From positions 1 to 14,745 of the forward strand of contig JALWAF010000182.1 of assembly GCA_027016355.1 (NCBI GenBank): a DNA stretch of 14,745 bases, in the 5' to 3' direction. Source of the DNA: Candidatus Moraniibacteriota bacterium (GTDB lineage Bacteria > Patescibacteriota > Minisyncoccia > Moranbacterales > GCA-2747515). The notes under the pieces were generated by a model that was given only the letters and a program-made list of their open reading frames with translations, ran no database searches and was not told the origin of the DNA. Shown here one piece after another: positions 1 to 8,433 of this stretch (position 1 is its first letter; every line of letters begins with the position of its first letter). Position numbers and translations under genes: made by a program.

Positions 1-2
1 AA

Positions 3-2282
3 ATATCATGGCATGAAGCAAAAACTGAAGCTGAAAAATATGGCAAGATAAATAAAAGTGTTTTAAAAAAATTAAACTCTCTTAAAAGGGCATTAAGTCA
101 AAAAGATGAAGAGATAAACAAACTTAAAAAAGGCAAGGAAAGACAAGTGGCAATAGAAGATGCTAGAAAATTTAGAGCTAGTGTTACGCGCGAATTATAT
201 GATTTTGTGCAAATACAAAAAGAACAAGACAATAAAAAGCGTGAACAAAATTTGGAACATAAACAAAGAGTCAATAAATTATATGATGAGGTTCTTACGG
301 ATGCAAAGCAAAATCATGTAGAGAGTAATGCTCAAATAAGAGATTTGGTGCGTGATGTAGAAAAACAAGTTAGAAATAAGAGAAAGGAGATAAGTGAGGC
401 TAATAAAAAAGATAGGGCTTTTAAAATAAAAGAATTGGTTGATTTGAAAGAATCACTTGTGCAAAATTTAAAAAATATAATAGATGAAAAGATTGTAGCT
501 GATGAGAAAAAGAAGAAAGATAAAAAGATTGCTAGGAATAATGCAAGTAGAAAGACGGGAGAGCCAACAAAAATGAATGCAAATGATAATGGACGGGCTG
601 ATAAGCAGAAGCAATTTGAAGTAAATGAGCAAGAGATTAATGATGAAATAAATGCTCTTTTTGATAGTGAAGGAATTGAAAAATATATTGGGACGGGCAA
701 AAGTAAAAAAGTGCAAAAAAATCGTCGTAGAATAGATACTTACAAAAAAGAAATTATTGAGAGTATTATTGAAATTGAAAATGCAGCTGGTCGCAAAATA
801 AATCGTGGACAATTTGCGATTGATTATGCAAGTGAAAAACAAGCAACAGCTATTGCCAAAATTTTGGGAGATACGGTTAAAAGAGCGTACACAGAAGAGC
901 AACTAAAAGAAATTCAAAAAACGCGTGATGCAGCAGATATCACATTTACGCAGATGGATAAGTATAATAAAGAGTACGATAGTTTGAATGCTAGTGCAGA
1001 ACAAGCGGGAGATGAAAAGTTTAAAGAAGTAACGCGTGAGGTATGGAAAGAGTTCGCTGTACGTGGTTTTTTGGTAAAGGATCGTGAAACTGGAGAAATT
1101 AAGGTAAGTGGTAAAACGAATACGGATAGCAAAGTGTCATTGTATCTTTTGCAAAAAGCAGGAATGAGTGTGAAAAATGTGAAGTATCTAGCTCCGGGTG
1201 AATATGATCCTGGGAAGTTTAACATTGATACTGGTAAACAAGATGGTTTAATTATATTGGATGATGGTACAGTTATTATAGATCATCATGGTGAAAATTC
1301 TCCACTCGATACTTCTGCTGCTGGGGAAGTATATGATATTTTAGCGCGTCTAGGAATGTTAGAAAAAAATGAAGATATGGACCGTTTGATTGAATTTGTA
1401 AATCAAGTTGATAATTTTGACTATCCAAATGCTCAAAAATATTTTAAAAATTATTTTGAGAATGCGCATAAAACCATATTGGGTACATACCGCATGTTGC
1501 CGCCTAAAGTGCTGGAGGATTTCTTTGCTTATAAAGATAATAAAACAGGTAAACCGTTATCACCAACAGAACCATTGTCAATTGCACTTAGGCGTAAATT
1601 TTATATTGAAAATCAACCAAATAGCAAAAAGGAAAGCCGTGGACAAAAAGTAAAAAAGAATATCGAAGAACAACACAAACGTTTAGAACAAATGGAAAAA
1701 GATGGATTGATTGTAGAGTCGGATAGGTATGGAAAAATTTGCGTAGTGACAGAGGGTAATTTCTATAATGACGCTATGCGTGCTTATGGATGTGATACTG
1801 TTATATTTTGGAACAAAGATGAAAATGATGTTTTTATATCTAGTCTTGTAGGTAAACCAATTGAGGACACCTTTGATCAGGGTGATAATATTCGTAAAAC
1901 AATGTGGATTAAGTCAAAAAGCTCAGATGATAAATTGACTATGCAGTTAAGAGATGTTTTAGAAAAAATGACAGATGGTAAGTTGAAAATATCAGATAAA
2001 TTACAAAAAATATTAGATACTAATGGAGAACGTACAGATCGTGTAGAGTTAACAGAGATAGAAAGTAAATATCTCACACCTTATATTGAGCGTGTGCAAG
2101 CAAATATAAAATTTATAGACACACTAGATTTTTCAGACCTTAAAGGTAAACAGATAGCACAAGAGAAGAAAAAACTTGTGAGCATGGTTTGGAAGGAGTT
2201 GGAAGATGATATAAATAAATCAATGCGGTTTACGTCTGGACAAACAGAAGATATTATAGAATTGATTAAAGATAAAATATAA
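3..2282 (+). CDS. Large coiled-coil protein with DHH phosphoesterase-like domain (5' partial)
   Basis: The frame is open from base 3 to the TAA at 2280-2282, giving 759 visible residues with no in-frame ATG before base 147, so the true start lies left of the window. The GTG at 147 falls inside continuous Lys/Glu-rich helical sequence and is unlikely to be the start. Roughly the first 300 visible residues are highly charged and probably coiled coil. The C-terminal half looks like a DHH-family phosphoesterase domain: DTGKQD at 1227-1244, then IDHHG with the DHH at 1281-1289, then NQVDNFD at 1401-1421, whose Asp could be motif IV. DHH enzymes use these Asp/His residues to bind metal and cleave phosphodiesters or pyrophosphate, as in RecJ, NrnA and GdpP. 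I do not see a clear motif I (DxD), so activity is uncertain. No signal peptide or membrane segment is visible. The gene ends 5 bases before the LysM gene, suggesting co-transcription. The frame is certain; the function is tentative. Confidence 0.8.
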   Translation: MSWHEAKTEAEKYGKINKSVLKKLNSLKRALSQKDEEINKLKKGKERQVAIEDARKFRASVTRELYDFVQIQKEQDNKKREQNLEHKQRVNKLYDEVLTDAKQNHVESNAQIRDLVRDVEKQVRNKRKEISEANKKDRAFKIKELVDLKESLVQNLKNIIDEKIVADEKKKKDKKIARNNASRKTGEPTKMNANDNGRADKQKQFEVNEQEINDEINALFDSEGIEKYIGTGKSKKVQKNRRRIDTYKKEIIESIIEIENAAGRKINRGQFAIDYASEKQATAIAKILGDTVKRAYTEEQLKEIQKTRDAADITFTQMDKYNKEYDSLNASAEQAGDEKFKEVTREVWKEFAVRGFLVKDRETGEIKVSGKTNTDSKVSLYLLQKAGMSVKNVKYLAPGEYDPGKFNIDTGKQDGLIILDDGTVIIDHHGENSPLDTSAAGEVYDILARLGMLEKNEDMDRLIEFVNQVDNFDYPNAQKYFKNYFENAHKTILGTYRMLPPKVLEDFFAYKDNKTGKPLSPTEPLSIALRRKFYIENQPNSKKESRGQKVKKNIEEQHKRLEQMEKDGLIVESDRYGKICVVTEGNFYNDAMRAYGCDTVIFWNKDENDVFISSLVGKPIEDTFDQGDNIRKTMWIKSKSSDDKLTMQLRDVLEKMTDGKLKISDKLQKILDTNGERTDRVELTEIESKYLTPYIERVQANIKFIDTLDFSDLKGKQIAQEKKKLVSMVWKELEDDINKSMRFTSGQTEDIIELIKDKI

Positions 2283-2287
2283 AAAAT

Positions 2288-4888
2288 ATGTCAACACAAA
2301 AAAGTGAACAACGTGTAAATTTACTCAAGCAACACTTGAAAGAATCAAGAGAAATATGTAAAGGTAAATGCGATGCGATTGATGCGGATGTTTTGGCTAA
2401 ACAACAAACGTCTGGTACAATGAATGGTAAAGAACAAAAAGGCAAAAAAGTAAAAAAACAAATTAAAAAAGGTAATATGAAACTAGAAAATCCAAGTGTA
2501 CTTGCTAGAGATATACCAAGTGATGGTACAAGTAAAACAAAGACAAATAATCAATATGATGTTCGTGAAATCGCGGAAAATTCTTGGGCTGATGAGGAAA
2601 AAGCTGATTTTGATAAAGAATGGGCTAAGAAAGAGCAAAAACAATCCACTAATAATAATGTATCTGAAGAACTTGTAGATGATCCAGAGGCAGCTGCTAT
2701 GGGAGGATTTGATCGTGGTTCTGGGAATGAAAATGAAATGTCGCTACAAAGGGAGGAGGGTGGCACAGAAGATGATGAAAAAAATATAGAAGAACTTGAT
2801 CCAAGTGCAATTACTGAAGTACGAGAGGGTGATAAAAAAAATGAAGCAGATATGGAGCAATTGAGAGTGGCTTTGGATAAGGCTCGTGATGCATTAGTTA
2901 CAAAAAAACGAAGAGCGGAGACGTCAGTTGATAAAATTAAATCGTTATTGGGTAGAGTTAGTATTGGCAATGTTAGTGATGAAATAAAACAAATTGAAGA
3001 TGAATATAATAGTATTCTCATGCAGTTGAAAGATAAATTATTACAAGAAAGAGATTCTGAAAATACAAGTGAAGAACGTAAGAGAGAAATAAATGCCGAG
3101 ATAAAATTCATGGCAATAAATGAGGGAATTAAATTAAATGATGCAGAAACAAAAGTAAGATTGGAAACAAAGTGGGGAGCGATTGGTAATAAAATTAACA
3201 AAGTTGGATTATGGTATAAAAATTTACCAAAAAGTGTTAAATATGCCATGACCGGAGCATTATTTGCTGGAGGAGCAGCACTTACTATGAGTGGTGGTGG
3301 CGTTGTGGCAGGTGGAGCACTTGCTTCAATTAAAGGTTTGAAACGTGTTTTTGGTGCGACTGCTGTGGGTGTGGGTGTTGGCGCTGGGTTAGAAGCAAAA
3401 GTAAATGCAAAAAGACAGAAGAAATTGATGGAGGCTATGAAAAAATTTGGAGAAATGTCTCTGGAAGAGCAAAATGAAATTATCAATGGTATAGATAATT
3501 TTAATAATAAAACACAGGAGGAGTATGAAAAAATAAAAACATCCAGAAGAAGAATTAAATTTGCAGCAATAAGTTCCGCAGCAGCATTGCTTGTAGGCGG
3601 GAAAGTAGCATCACATTTTATGTCAGGAGATGGTGTCGGTGATGTAGTGCATGGAAACAATGTATCAGGTGGAGGAGTACATGAAGGTCCTGGTACACCT
3701 TGGTTGAAAAAAGAATTGGAGGCAGATCATGAGAAAGTATCATCAGATGGAACAATAATAGAAAACACATTCGAACAAGAAGCAGATAAGACATTTTCTC
3801 AGTATCAGTTTAATGATAAAATTCCTGATATTTCAGAAACTGTTGCTGCAACAGAGGTTTCTGCGCCAGAATTATCTGAGATTTCTATTGACGTAAAGCC
3901 TGGTGATAATTTATGGAATTTAATTAAAGCACAATTGGAAACAAACAATCAATTTGAAGGCATGACTGAAGATCAACGAATTATGGCTATTGATGAATTA
4001 AAGGATAAGTTTACAAGCATGAGTCAAGAGGACTTGAAAAGTATTGGATTCAGGAGTGGTGATATAAATAAAATTTATCCAGGTGATAAATTAAATCTTA
4101 CAAGTGTGATGGGTAACTCTGAGACGATTAAACATGCGTTATCAACTGGAAAACATTTCACTGGAGAATTAGAAACACATGGAGTACCAGTATCGGAACA
4201 TGGAAACATTGCAGGTGCGGAAAAGGCTGTTGATGCAAAACCAATTAGCTCTGATGCGCGATATATTATTCATCACAATTATGGTTTGACTGATGAAGAC
4301 TTCGCACGTATTGAGAACACGCCTGTTTCTAAGATTCTTGATCAAGCTGTAGGTGAGGACCCTAATACGTGGACGCCACTAGAAAGAGATTTGATGGAGT
4401 TTAACGGACTGGATGAAAGAGTTGGGCAACAGACAGTAGGCGAGGTTTTGCGCGAAACCACCCTTTATCATGCAAATGATACGGTAGCAGGCGTTACTCA
4501 AGAGCATATACAAGAAGTTGCAGATAGTGCAGCTAATCAATTTGAGGGAATGACAGAGTCAGAGGTTTTGAGGGAGTTAGTTGGTAATAGAGAATTTAAG
4601 ATTGCGGTAGCACAACAAATACAAGAAATATTTGGCACAAAAAATATTACAGATGCACTGCGAAATATTGCGCCAAAGGATATGAACTTTTTTCTAAGTG
4701 AAGGATATGTGGGACAAGAAAAAGAAATGGTACTTGCTTTGCGTGATAGAGCGGTGAAAGCCTTTGGAGATAGTGGCAATCCAAAACCTGGTGCAAAAGT
4801 TGGACAATATATTACACGTATGCTTGCAAAAGCAGTGCATGAAGGGAAAGTAAAGGATGTATTTCCATCATCAACGTTTCCAAAATAA
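2288..4888 (+). CDS. Membrane-anchored protein with expanded LysM domain
   Basis: This 866-residue protein starts at an ATG 5 bases after the upstream stop, preceded only by A/T. Residues 1-315 are charged and low in complexity (Lys-rich near 40-60, acidic near 130-180), then helical. Residues 320-367 form a Gly/Ala-rich hydrophobic stretch broken by KGLKR, possibly a hairpin or amphipathic segment. Residues 425-445 form a transmembrane helix preceded by SRRRIK, which predicts a cytoplasmic N-terminus and an external C-terminus. Residues 532-606 begin VKPGDNLWNLI and end IYPGDKLNL, the two edges of a LysM domain, a glycan or peptidoglycan binder. About 25-30 extra residues lie between them compared with a canonical LysM. 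Residues 660-866 are helical and unassigned. The octapeptide NQFEGMTE occurs at 554-561 and again at 750-757. A role anchoring an envelope complex to the wall is an inference. Confidence 0.85.
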   Translation: MSTQKSEQRVNLLKQHLKESREICKGKCDAIDADVLAKQQTSGTMNGKEQKGKKVKKQIKKGNMKLENPSVLARDIPSDGTSKTKTNNQYDVREIAENSWADEEKADFDKEWAKKEQKQSTNNNVSEELVDDPEAAAMGGFDRGSGNENEMSLQREEGGTEDDEKNIEELDPSAITEVREGDKKNEADMEQLRVALDKARDALVTKKRRAETSVDKIKSLLGRVSIGNVSDEIKQIEDEYNSILMQLKDKLLQERDSENTSEERKREINAEIKFMAINEGIKLNDAETKVRLETKWGAIGNKINKVGLWYKNLPKSVKYAMTGALFAGGAALTMSGGGVVAGGALASIKGLKRVFGATAVGVGVGAGLEAKVNAKRQKKLMEAMKKFGEMSLEEQNEIINGIDNFNNKTQEEYEKIKTSRRRIKFAAISSAAALLVGGKVASHFMSGDGVGDVVHGNNVSGGGVHEGPGTPWLKKELEADHEKVSSDGTIIENTFEQEADKTFSQYQFNDKIPDISETVAATEVSAPELSEISIDVKPGDNLWNLIKAQLETNNQFEGMTEDQRIMAIDELKDKFTSMSQEDLKSIGFRSGDINKIYPGDKLNLTSVMGNSETIKHALSTGKHFTGELETHGVPVSEHGNIAGAEKAVDAKPISSDARYIIHHNYGLTDEDFARIENTPVSKILDQAVGEDPNTWTPLERDLMEFNGLDERVGQQTVGEVLRETTLYHANDTVAGVTQEHIQEVADSAANQFEGMTESEVLRELVGNREFKIAVAQQIQEIFGTKNITDALRNIAPKDMNFFLSEGYVGQEKEMVLALRDRAVKAFGDSGNPKPGAKVGQYITRMLAKAVHEGKVKDVFPSSTFPK

Positions 4889-4954
4889 ATTAAATAATAA
4901 ATATTAAAAACTATCTTTGTTCAAATATTGGACTATGATAGAACAAATAAAAAT

Positions 4955-5284
4955 ATGACTGAAGAAAAACAAATAGAACAAGACGCAACAACTATCCAAG
5001 AAATGATTGCACAAGAGTTTGGTTTTGAAGACTTAGGAGATGAAAGTCAACAAAAGCTTATTGAACAAATGACAGAGTCTGTAATAAAACGAATTTTAGT
5101 AGATGCTTATGCAAAACTTTCTGAATCTGATAGAGAAACTTTTGAAGATATGATGGAAAATATAGAAAATATTGATCCAGATAGTGTGGATGAATTTCTC
5201 CGAGATAAACTAACAGATTACGATGCAATTGTAGCAGGAGCAGTGGAAGATTTGAAAAAACATCTTCTAGAAACAAATAAATAA
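4955..5284 (+). CDS. Small acidic DUF5663-like protein
   Basis: The ATG at 4955 gives 109 residues. An in-frame TTG at 4928 would add nine residues, but the ATG has the A/T-only leader (AAATAAAAAT) seen at neighbouring starts, so I prefer it. The protein is acidic and predicted almost fully helical, with no membrane segment, signal peptide or cysteine. The pattern of an N-terminal MTEE..., a central MTESVIKRILVDAYAKLSES and a C-terminal helix resembles DUF5663, a small uncharacterised family I associate with Patescibacteria. That assignment is from memory of the family and is moderate. It lies 66 bases after the LysM gene and 66 before the next small gene, inside the block that ends with the VirD4-like ATPase, so it may be a cytoplasmic accessory protein of the same system. 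Confidence 0.75.
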   Translation: MTEEKQIEQDATTIQEMIAQEFGFEDLGDESQQKLIEQMTESVIKRILVDAYAKLSESDRETFEDMMENIENIDPDSVDEFLRDKLTDYDAIVAGAVEDLKKHLLETNK

Positions 5285-5350
5285 TTAAGTATAAATAGAT
5301 AAATATACTTGTCTGTTATGTGTGTTATAGAAACTTTAAATTAATTAATT

Positions 5351-5782
5351 ATGTCAGATCCAATATCAAATTCACAAGAATCACAAATACCAGAAAGTGT
5401 AAGTCTGGAAAAGCGTTTTGGTGTACAAAAAGATGAAGGAGGTATCGAATTTGATAAAGAAAAAACAGCAGAAAGTGCAGCAGAAAAAAGTGCAGCAGAA
5501 AAGGATGCTTCATATCAAAATATTCTTTCAAAAGTTAAAACTCAAAATGATAATGATGATGACTCTATCATGCAAGATGCAAGTAATTTACATCAACAAA
5601 CAGATCGTGAATCACAAATTACTCATCTTATTGATCTTGCTATGACAAAGGGGGTTGAACATGCAGTTAAAGTTGCACAAAAAGCAGAAGACTATTATGT
5701 ATTAGATCAATTGCATGATAGATTACTTGCAGATGATTTACATGATGCTCTTGTATCACGAGAACTTATTAAGGAACAGTAG
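5351..5782 (+). CDS. Small hypothetical protein with SAAEK repeat and helical C-terminus
   Basis: This 143-residue soluble protein starts at an ATG behind an A/T-only leader (TTAATTAATT) and ends in TAG. The first 90 residues are polar and probably disordered, with a duplicated SAAEK SAAEK near residues 41-51 encoded by a 15-bp tandem repeat, then an Asp/Asn-rich run. The C-terminal 50 residues (THLIDLAMTKGVEHAVKVAQ, then DYYVLDQLHDRLL) look like a compact helical domain. I have an impression that similar tails occur in short Patescibacteria proteins encoded next to VirD4-like ATPases, but I cannot name a family. It lies 32 bases upstream of the ATPase gene, suggesting joint expression and possibly an adaptor role. 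There are no catalytic motifs. The gene is likely real; the function is unknown. Confidence 0.75.
   Translation: MSDPISNSQESQIPESVSLEKRFGVQKDEGGIEFDKEKTAESAAEKSAAEKDASYQNILSKVKTQNDNDDDSIMQDASNLHQQTDRESQITHLIDLAMTKGVEHAVKVAQKAEDYYVLDQLHDRLLADDLHDALVSRELIKEQ
5474..5503 (+). repeat. Two-copy 15-bp in-frame tandem repeat
   Basis: AGTGCAGCAGAAAA occurs at 5474-5487 and 5489-5502, a 15-bp unit whose two copies differ only at the last base. It encodes SAAEK twice in the disordered N-terminal part of the 143-residue protein. A multiple-of-three unit keeps the frame whatever the copy number, so the locus could vary between strains. Confidence 0.8.
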
Positions 5783-5814
5783 TTTGTGAATATTTTAGTA
5801 TAAAAATAAAAAAT

Positions 5815-8307
5815 ATGGGAATTGATGCGATATTTATCATTTTAATTTTATTATTAGCAACGATTAGCTTGGTTGCGGGTATTCTTTTAGTTGTAAAGAG
5901 TGTTTTGGGGTATAGAGCCATTATCAATAGGTCAATGAATGAAGATTTGGAAATGATTCGTGTTAGTAAACAACAAGGAACTGAGCAAAACACTCAAAAT
6001 CCAGATTTGTGGAAAGAAGAAATTGGACCTATGGAACAGTTATTGACGTCATTTGCACAGCTTAGAAATCGTAAGTTTTCTTGGAAAACAATATTTTATG
6101 GTAAACCTACAATTGCACTCGAAATTGCTAATCCGTCAGATGATGAGGAGATACTTTTTTTTGTAGCTGTACCGCGTAAGTTTCGTTCAGCTTTAGAAAA
6201 GCAAATTCATAGTTATTTTCCAGATTCAATGATTGAGAAGGTAAAGGATTACACGATTTTTTCGCCTGGATCATATACTGCCATGGGAATTGTTAAGTTG
6301 GCAAAATCAAGCGCATTGCCAATAAAAACTTATGAAATGATGGACAATGATCCTTTTAATGAAATTACAAATGCATTTAGTAAACTTTCTGAAAAGGGTG
6401 AAGGAGCAAGTATTCAAATTATATTACAAGATCCAGGAAAATCATGGCGCTCTAAAGGTAAAAAAATTGCACATGAAATGCAACAAGGAAAACAATTAAA
6501 AGATGCACAAGGTGGCTTTGTTAACGAAGCAATAAAGGAAGTTGGTAAAGGATTGGGACCAAAACAAACTAATCAACCTCAAAGTGAAAAGGTCGTTCAA
6601 TTAACACCAGAAGAGCAAGAATTAATTAAATCAATTGAAACAAAAACAGCAAAAGTGGGATTTATGGTAAATATTCGCTTGATTGCTTCAGCAGAAACAC
6701 AAGAGCGTGCAGAGGAAATTTTGTCACATATAGAAAATGCTTTTTCACAATTTGAAAATCCAGGAGTAAATTATTTCAAAGTACAAAGAATAGGTTCAAA
6801 ATCTAAAAAACAAGCATTCAATTACATTTTTCGTGCCTTTAATGATGAGTATGCAGTATTGTTGGGGGTTGAGGAAATATCAAGTATCTTTCATTTTCCA
6901 ATTTCGACAACAGAGACACCAAAAATAAAGTGGTTAAAATCAGGTAGTGCACAACCTCCAACGGATATTCCAAAAGAAGGTATTTTTATAGGTACTAATA
7001 ATTATAGAGGAGTTGAAACAAAAATATTCCTTTCAGATAATGATAGACGTCGACATATGTATATTATTGGTCAAACTGGTACTGGTAAGTCAACTATTTT
7101 GGAAGAAATGGCAAAGCAAGATATTAAAAAAGGAAATGGAATGTGTTATATTGATCCACATGGCGAGGCAATTGAACATGTTATGACAGCAATTCCAAAA
7201 GAAAGAGCTGAGGATGTTATTTATTTTGATCCATCTGACACAGAGCGTCCATTTGGGCTTAATATGCTTGAGTATGACGAGAATAAACCAGAAGAAAAAA
7301 CTTTTGTTGTAAATGAGATTATAAATATTTTTGATGCGCTTTATGATTTGAAAGCTACAGGTGGTCCGATGTTTGAGCAGTATATGAGAAATGCAATGCT
7401 TCTTATTATGGATGATGTTGAATCAGGTGCCACACTAATGGAGATACCAAAAGTTTTGGCTGATGAAAATTTTCGTAAGATGAAGTTGTCTAAATGTAAA
7501 AATGAAACAGTAAAAACTTTTTGGATAGAAGAGGCAGAAAAGGCTGGCGGTGAAGCGGCACTTGCTAATATGGTTCCTTATATAACTTCAAAATTAACTC
7601 CATTTTTGTCTAATGACATGATGCGACCAATTATTTCACAACAAAAAAGCACACTTGACTTTCGTGAAATAATGGATACTCAAAAAATTCTTCTTATTAA
7701 TTTATCAAAAGGTAAGATTGGAGAAACAAATAGTCATTTATTAGGAATGATTATTGTGGGGAAAATACTTATGGCTGCACTTGGACGCGTTGATATTCCA
7801 GAAGATGATAGGAAAGATTTTTATATGTATATAGATGAATTTCAAAATGTAACAACAGATTCAATTGCTCAAATTTTGTCAGAGGCTCGTAAATATAGAT
7901 TGGGATTAATTTTAGCGCATCAATTTATAGGTCAATTATCTGAAGATATTTCAAAAGCTGTATTCGGTAACGTAGGCTCATTGGCAGCGTATCGTGTTGG
8001 TCCAGAGGATGCAGAGTTTTTACAGAAGCAATTTGAGCCGGTGTTTACTGCACAAGATTTAATTAATGTTGATAATTATAATTATTTCGGACGATTACTT
8101 TTAAATGGTAAATCAACTGCACCGTTTAATATTGCTGCACCATTTCCAACAAAGGGAAGCACTGATATTATAGAGCCAATAAAAGAATTATCGCGACTTA
8201 AATATGGACGTGATAGGGATATTATTGAACAGGAGGTAGCAGCAAGATCTACACTAGAGAAGTCTGTAGATGAATCAGAAAAAGATCCAGAACATTATTG
8301 GAAATAA
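5815..8307 (+). CDS. Membrane-tethered VirD4/TraD-like ATPase
   Basis: This 830-residue protein has one N-terminal transmembrane helix (about residues 3-32), then a long domain (about 45-390) typical of Patescibacteria members annotated as type IV secretion system DNA-binding proteins; I think it is DUF8128. A P-loop ATPase domain follows. Walker A is GQTGTGKST at 419-427. Walker B is FYMYIDEF with Asp674 and Glu675. The following stretch, ILAHQFIGQL and GNVGSLAAYRVG, matches the TraD/TraG/HerA core. Family members are hexameric motors that move DNA or present substrates at the inner membrane. The start has an A/T-only leader. It is the last gene of the region A block and is followed by a hairpin terminator. 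No relaxase or VirB4-like gene is nearby, so conjugation is not supported. DNA uptake, chromosome-related pumping or secretion all remain possible. The family call is confident; the role is unknown. Confidence 0.9.
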   Translation: MGIDAIFIILILLLATISLVAGILLVVKSVLGYRAIINRSMNEDLEMIRVSKQQGTEQNTQNPDLWKEEIGPMEQLLTSFAQLRNRKFSWKTIFYGKPTIALEIANPSDDEEILFFVAVPRKFRSALEKQIHSYFPDSMIEKVKDYTIFSPGSYTAMGIVKLAKSSALPIKTYEMMDNDPFNEITNAFSKLSEKGEGASIQIILQDPGKSWRSKGKKIAHEMQQGKQLKDAQGGFVNEAIKEVGKGLGPKQTNQPQSEKVVQLTPEEQELIKSIETKTAKVGFMVNIRLIASAETQERAEEILSHIENAFSQFENPGVNYFKVQRIGSKSKKQAFNYIFRAFNDEYAVLLGVEEISSIFHFPISTTETPKIKWLKSGSAQPPTDIPKEGIFIGTNNYRGVETKIFLSDNDRRRHMYIIGQTGTGKSTILEEMAKQDIKKGNGMCYIDPHGEAIEHVMTAIPKERAEDVIYFDPSDTERPFGLNMLEYDENKPEEKTFVVNEIINIFDALYDLKATGGPMFEQYMRNAMLLIMDDVESGATLMEIPKVLADENFRKMKLSKCKNETVKTFWIEEAEKAGGEAALANMVPYITSKLTPFLSNDMMRPIISQQKSTLDFREIMDTQKILLINLSKGKIGETNSHLLGMIIVGKILMAALGRVDIPEDDRKDFYMYIDEFQNVTTDSIAQILSEARKYRLGLILAHQFIGQLSEDISKAVFGNVGSLAAYRVGPEDAEFLQKQFEPVFTAQDLINVDNYNYFGRLLLNGKSTAPFNIAAPFPTKGSTDIIEPIKELSRLKYGRDRDIIEQEVAARSTLEKSVDESEKDPEHYWK

Positions 8308-8331
8308 AAATTTTATATAAAGTATACAAAT

Positions 8332-8363
8332 AAAAAATTATGATGTTATAATCATGATTTTTT
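8332..8363 (+). terminator. Intrinsic terminator after the ATPase gene
   Basis: The arms 8332-8344 (AAAAAATTATGAT) and 8351-8363 (ATCATGATTTTTT) form a 13-bp stem with one G-U pair and a 6-base loop (GTTATA). The stem ends in a T run. It lies 25 bases after the ATPase stop and directly before the efflux-operon promoter. The stem is AT-rich, so termination may be partial. The near-symmetry would also work on the minus strand. Confidence 0.75.
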
Positions 8364-8365
8364 AT

Positions 8366-8394
8366 TTGACAAAATTAAGAAGTTGCGCTAATAT
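8366..8394 (+). promoter_or_regulatory. Promoter of the CsoR-efflux operon
   Basis: A perfect -35 TTGACA (8366-8371) is followed after exactly 17 bases by TAATAT (8389-8394), which matches four of six -10 positions. Transcription would start near 8401, inside the inverted repeat described next. The -35 begins three bases after the upstream terminator stem. Confidence 0.75.
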
Positions 8395-8395
8395 G

Positions 8396-8416
8396 TATAC
8401 CTATGGTATAGGTATA
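8396..8416 (+). promoter_or_regulatory. Putative CsoR-family operator
   Basis: The half-site TATACC (8396-8401) is followed by TAT, then its inverted partner GGTATA (8405-8410), then a second GGTATA (8411-8416). The outer arms TATACCTAT and ATAGGTATA also pair, around a 3-base centre. Operators of CsoR-family repressors are commonly an A/T-flanked C-tract facing a G-tract (TATACC-type ends), so the match to the adjacent CsoR-like gene is good. The site begins one base after the -10 and covers the likely start point, as expected for repression. The binding assignment is inferred. Confidence 0.7.
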
Positions 8417-8433
8417 ATTATCTTATAATATTT

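Noticed and set aside
147..149. GTG as the start of the first gene
   Set aside because: The frame stays open for 48 more codons to the window edge with the same Lys/Glu-rich helical sequence, so this GTG is most likely an internal Val.
1408..1653. Alternative + strand frame of 81 codons
   Set aside because: It lies wholly inside the DHH-like gene and has no motif or leader of its own.
2551..3660. Long minus-strand open frame (369 codons)
   Set aside because: It is antisense to the LysM gene; its Ser/Leu/Phe-rich sequence is what the Lys/Glu-rich gene gives in reverse, and it contains no domain.
4928..4930. TTG as the start of the DUF5663-like gene
   Set aside because: A downstream in-frame ATG at 4955 has the A/T-only leader shared by its neighbours, and the nine extra residues add nothing recognisable.
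5287..5310. Inverted repeat AAGTATA / TATACTT between two small genes
   Set aside because: It is a 7-bp all but AT stem with a 10-base loop and no T tail, too weak to call a terminator or operator in such AT-rich sequence.
5815..8307. Evidence of an integrated conjugative element based on the VirD4-like gene
   Set aside because: No relaxase, VirB genes, integrase, tRNA or att repeats are visible; this ATPase type is a common chromosomal gene in Patescibacteria.
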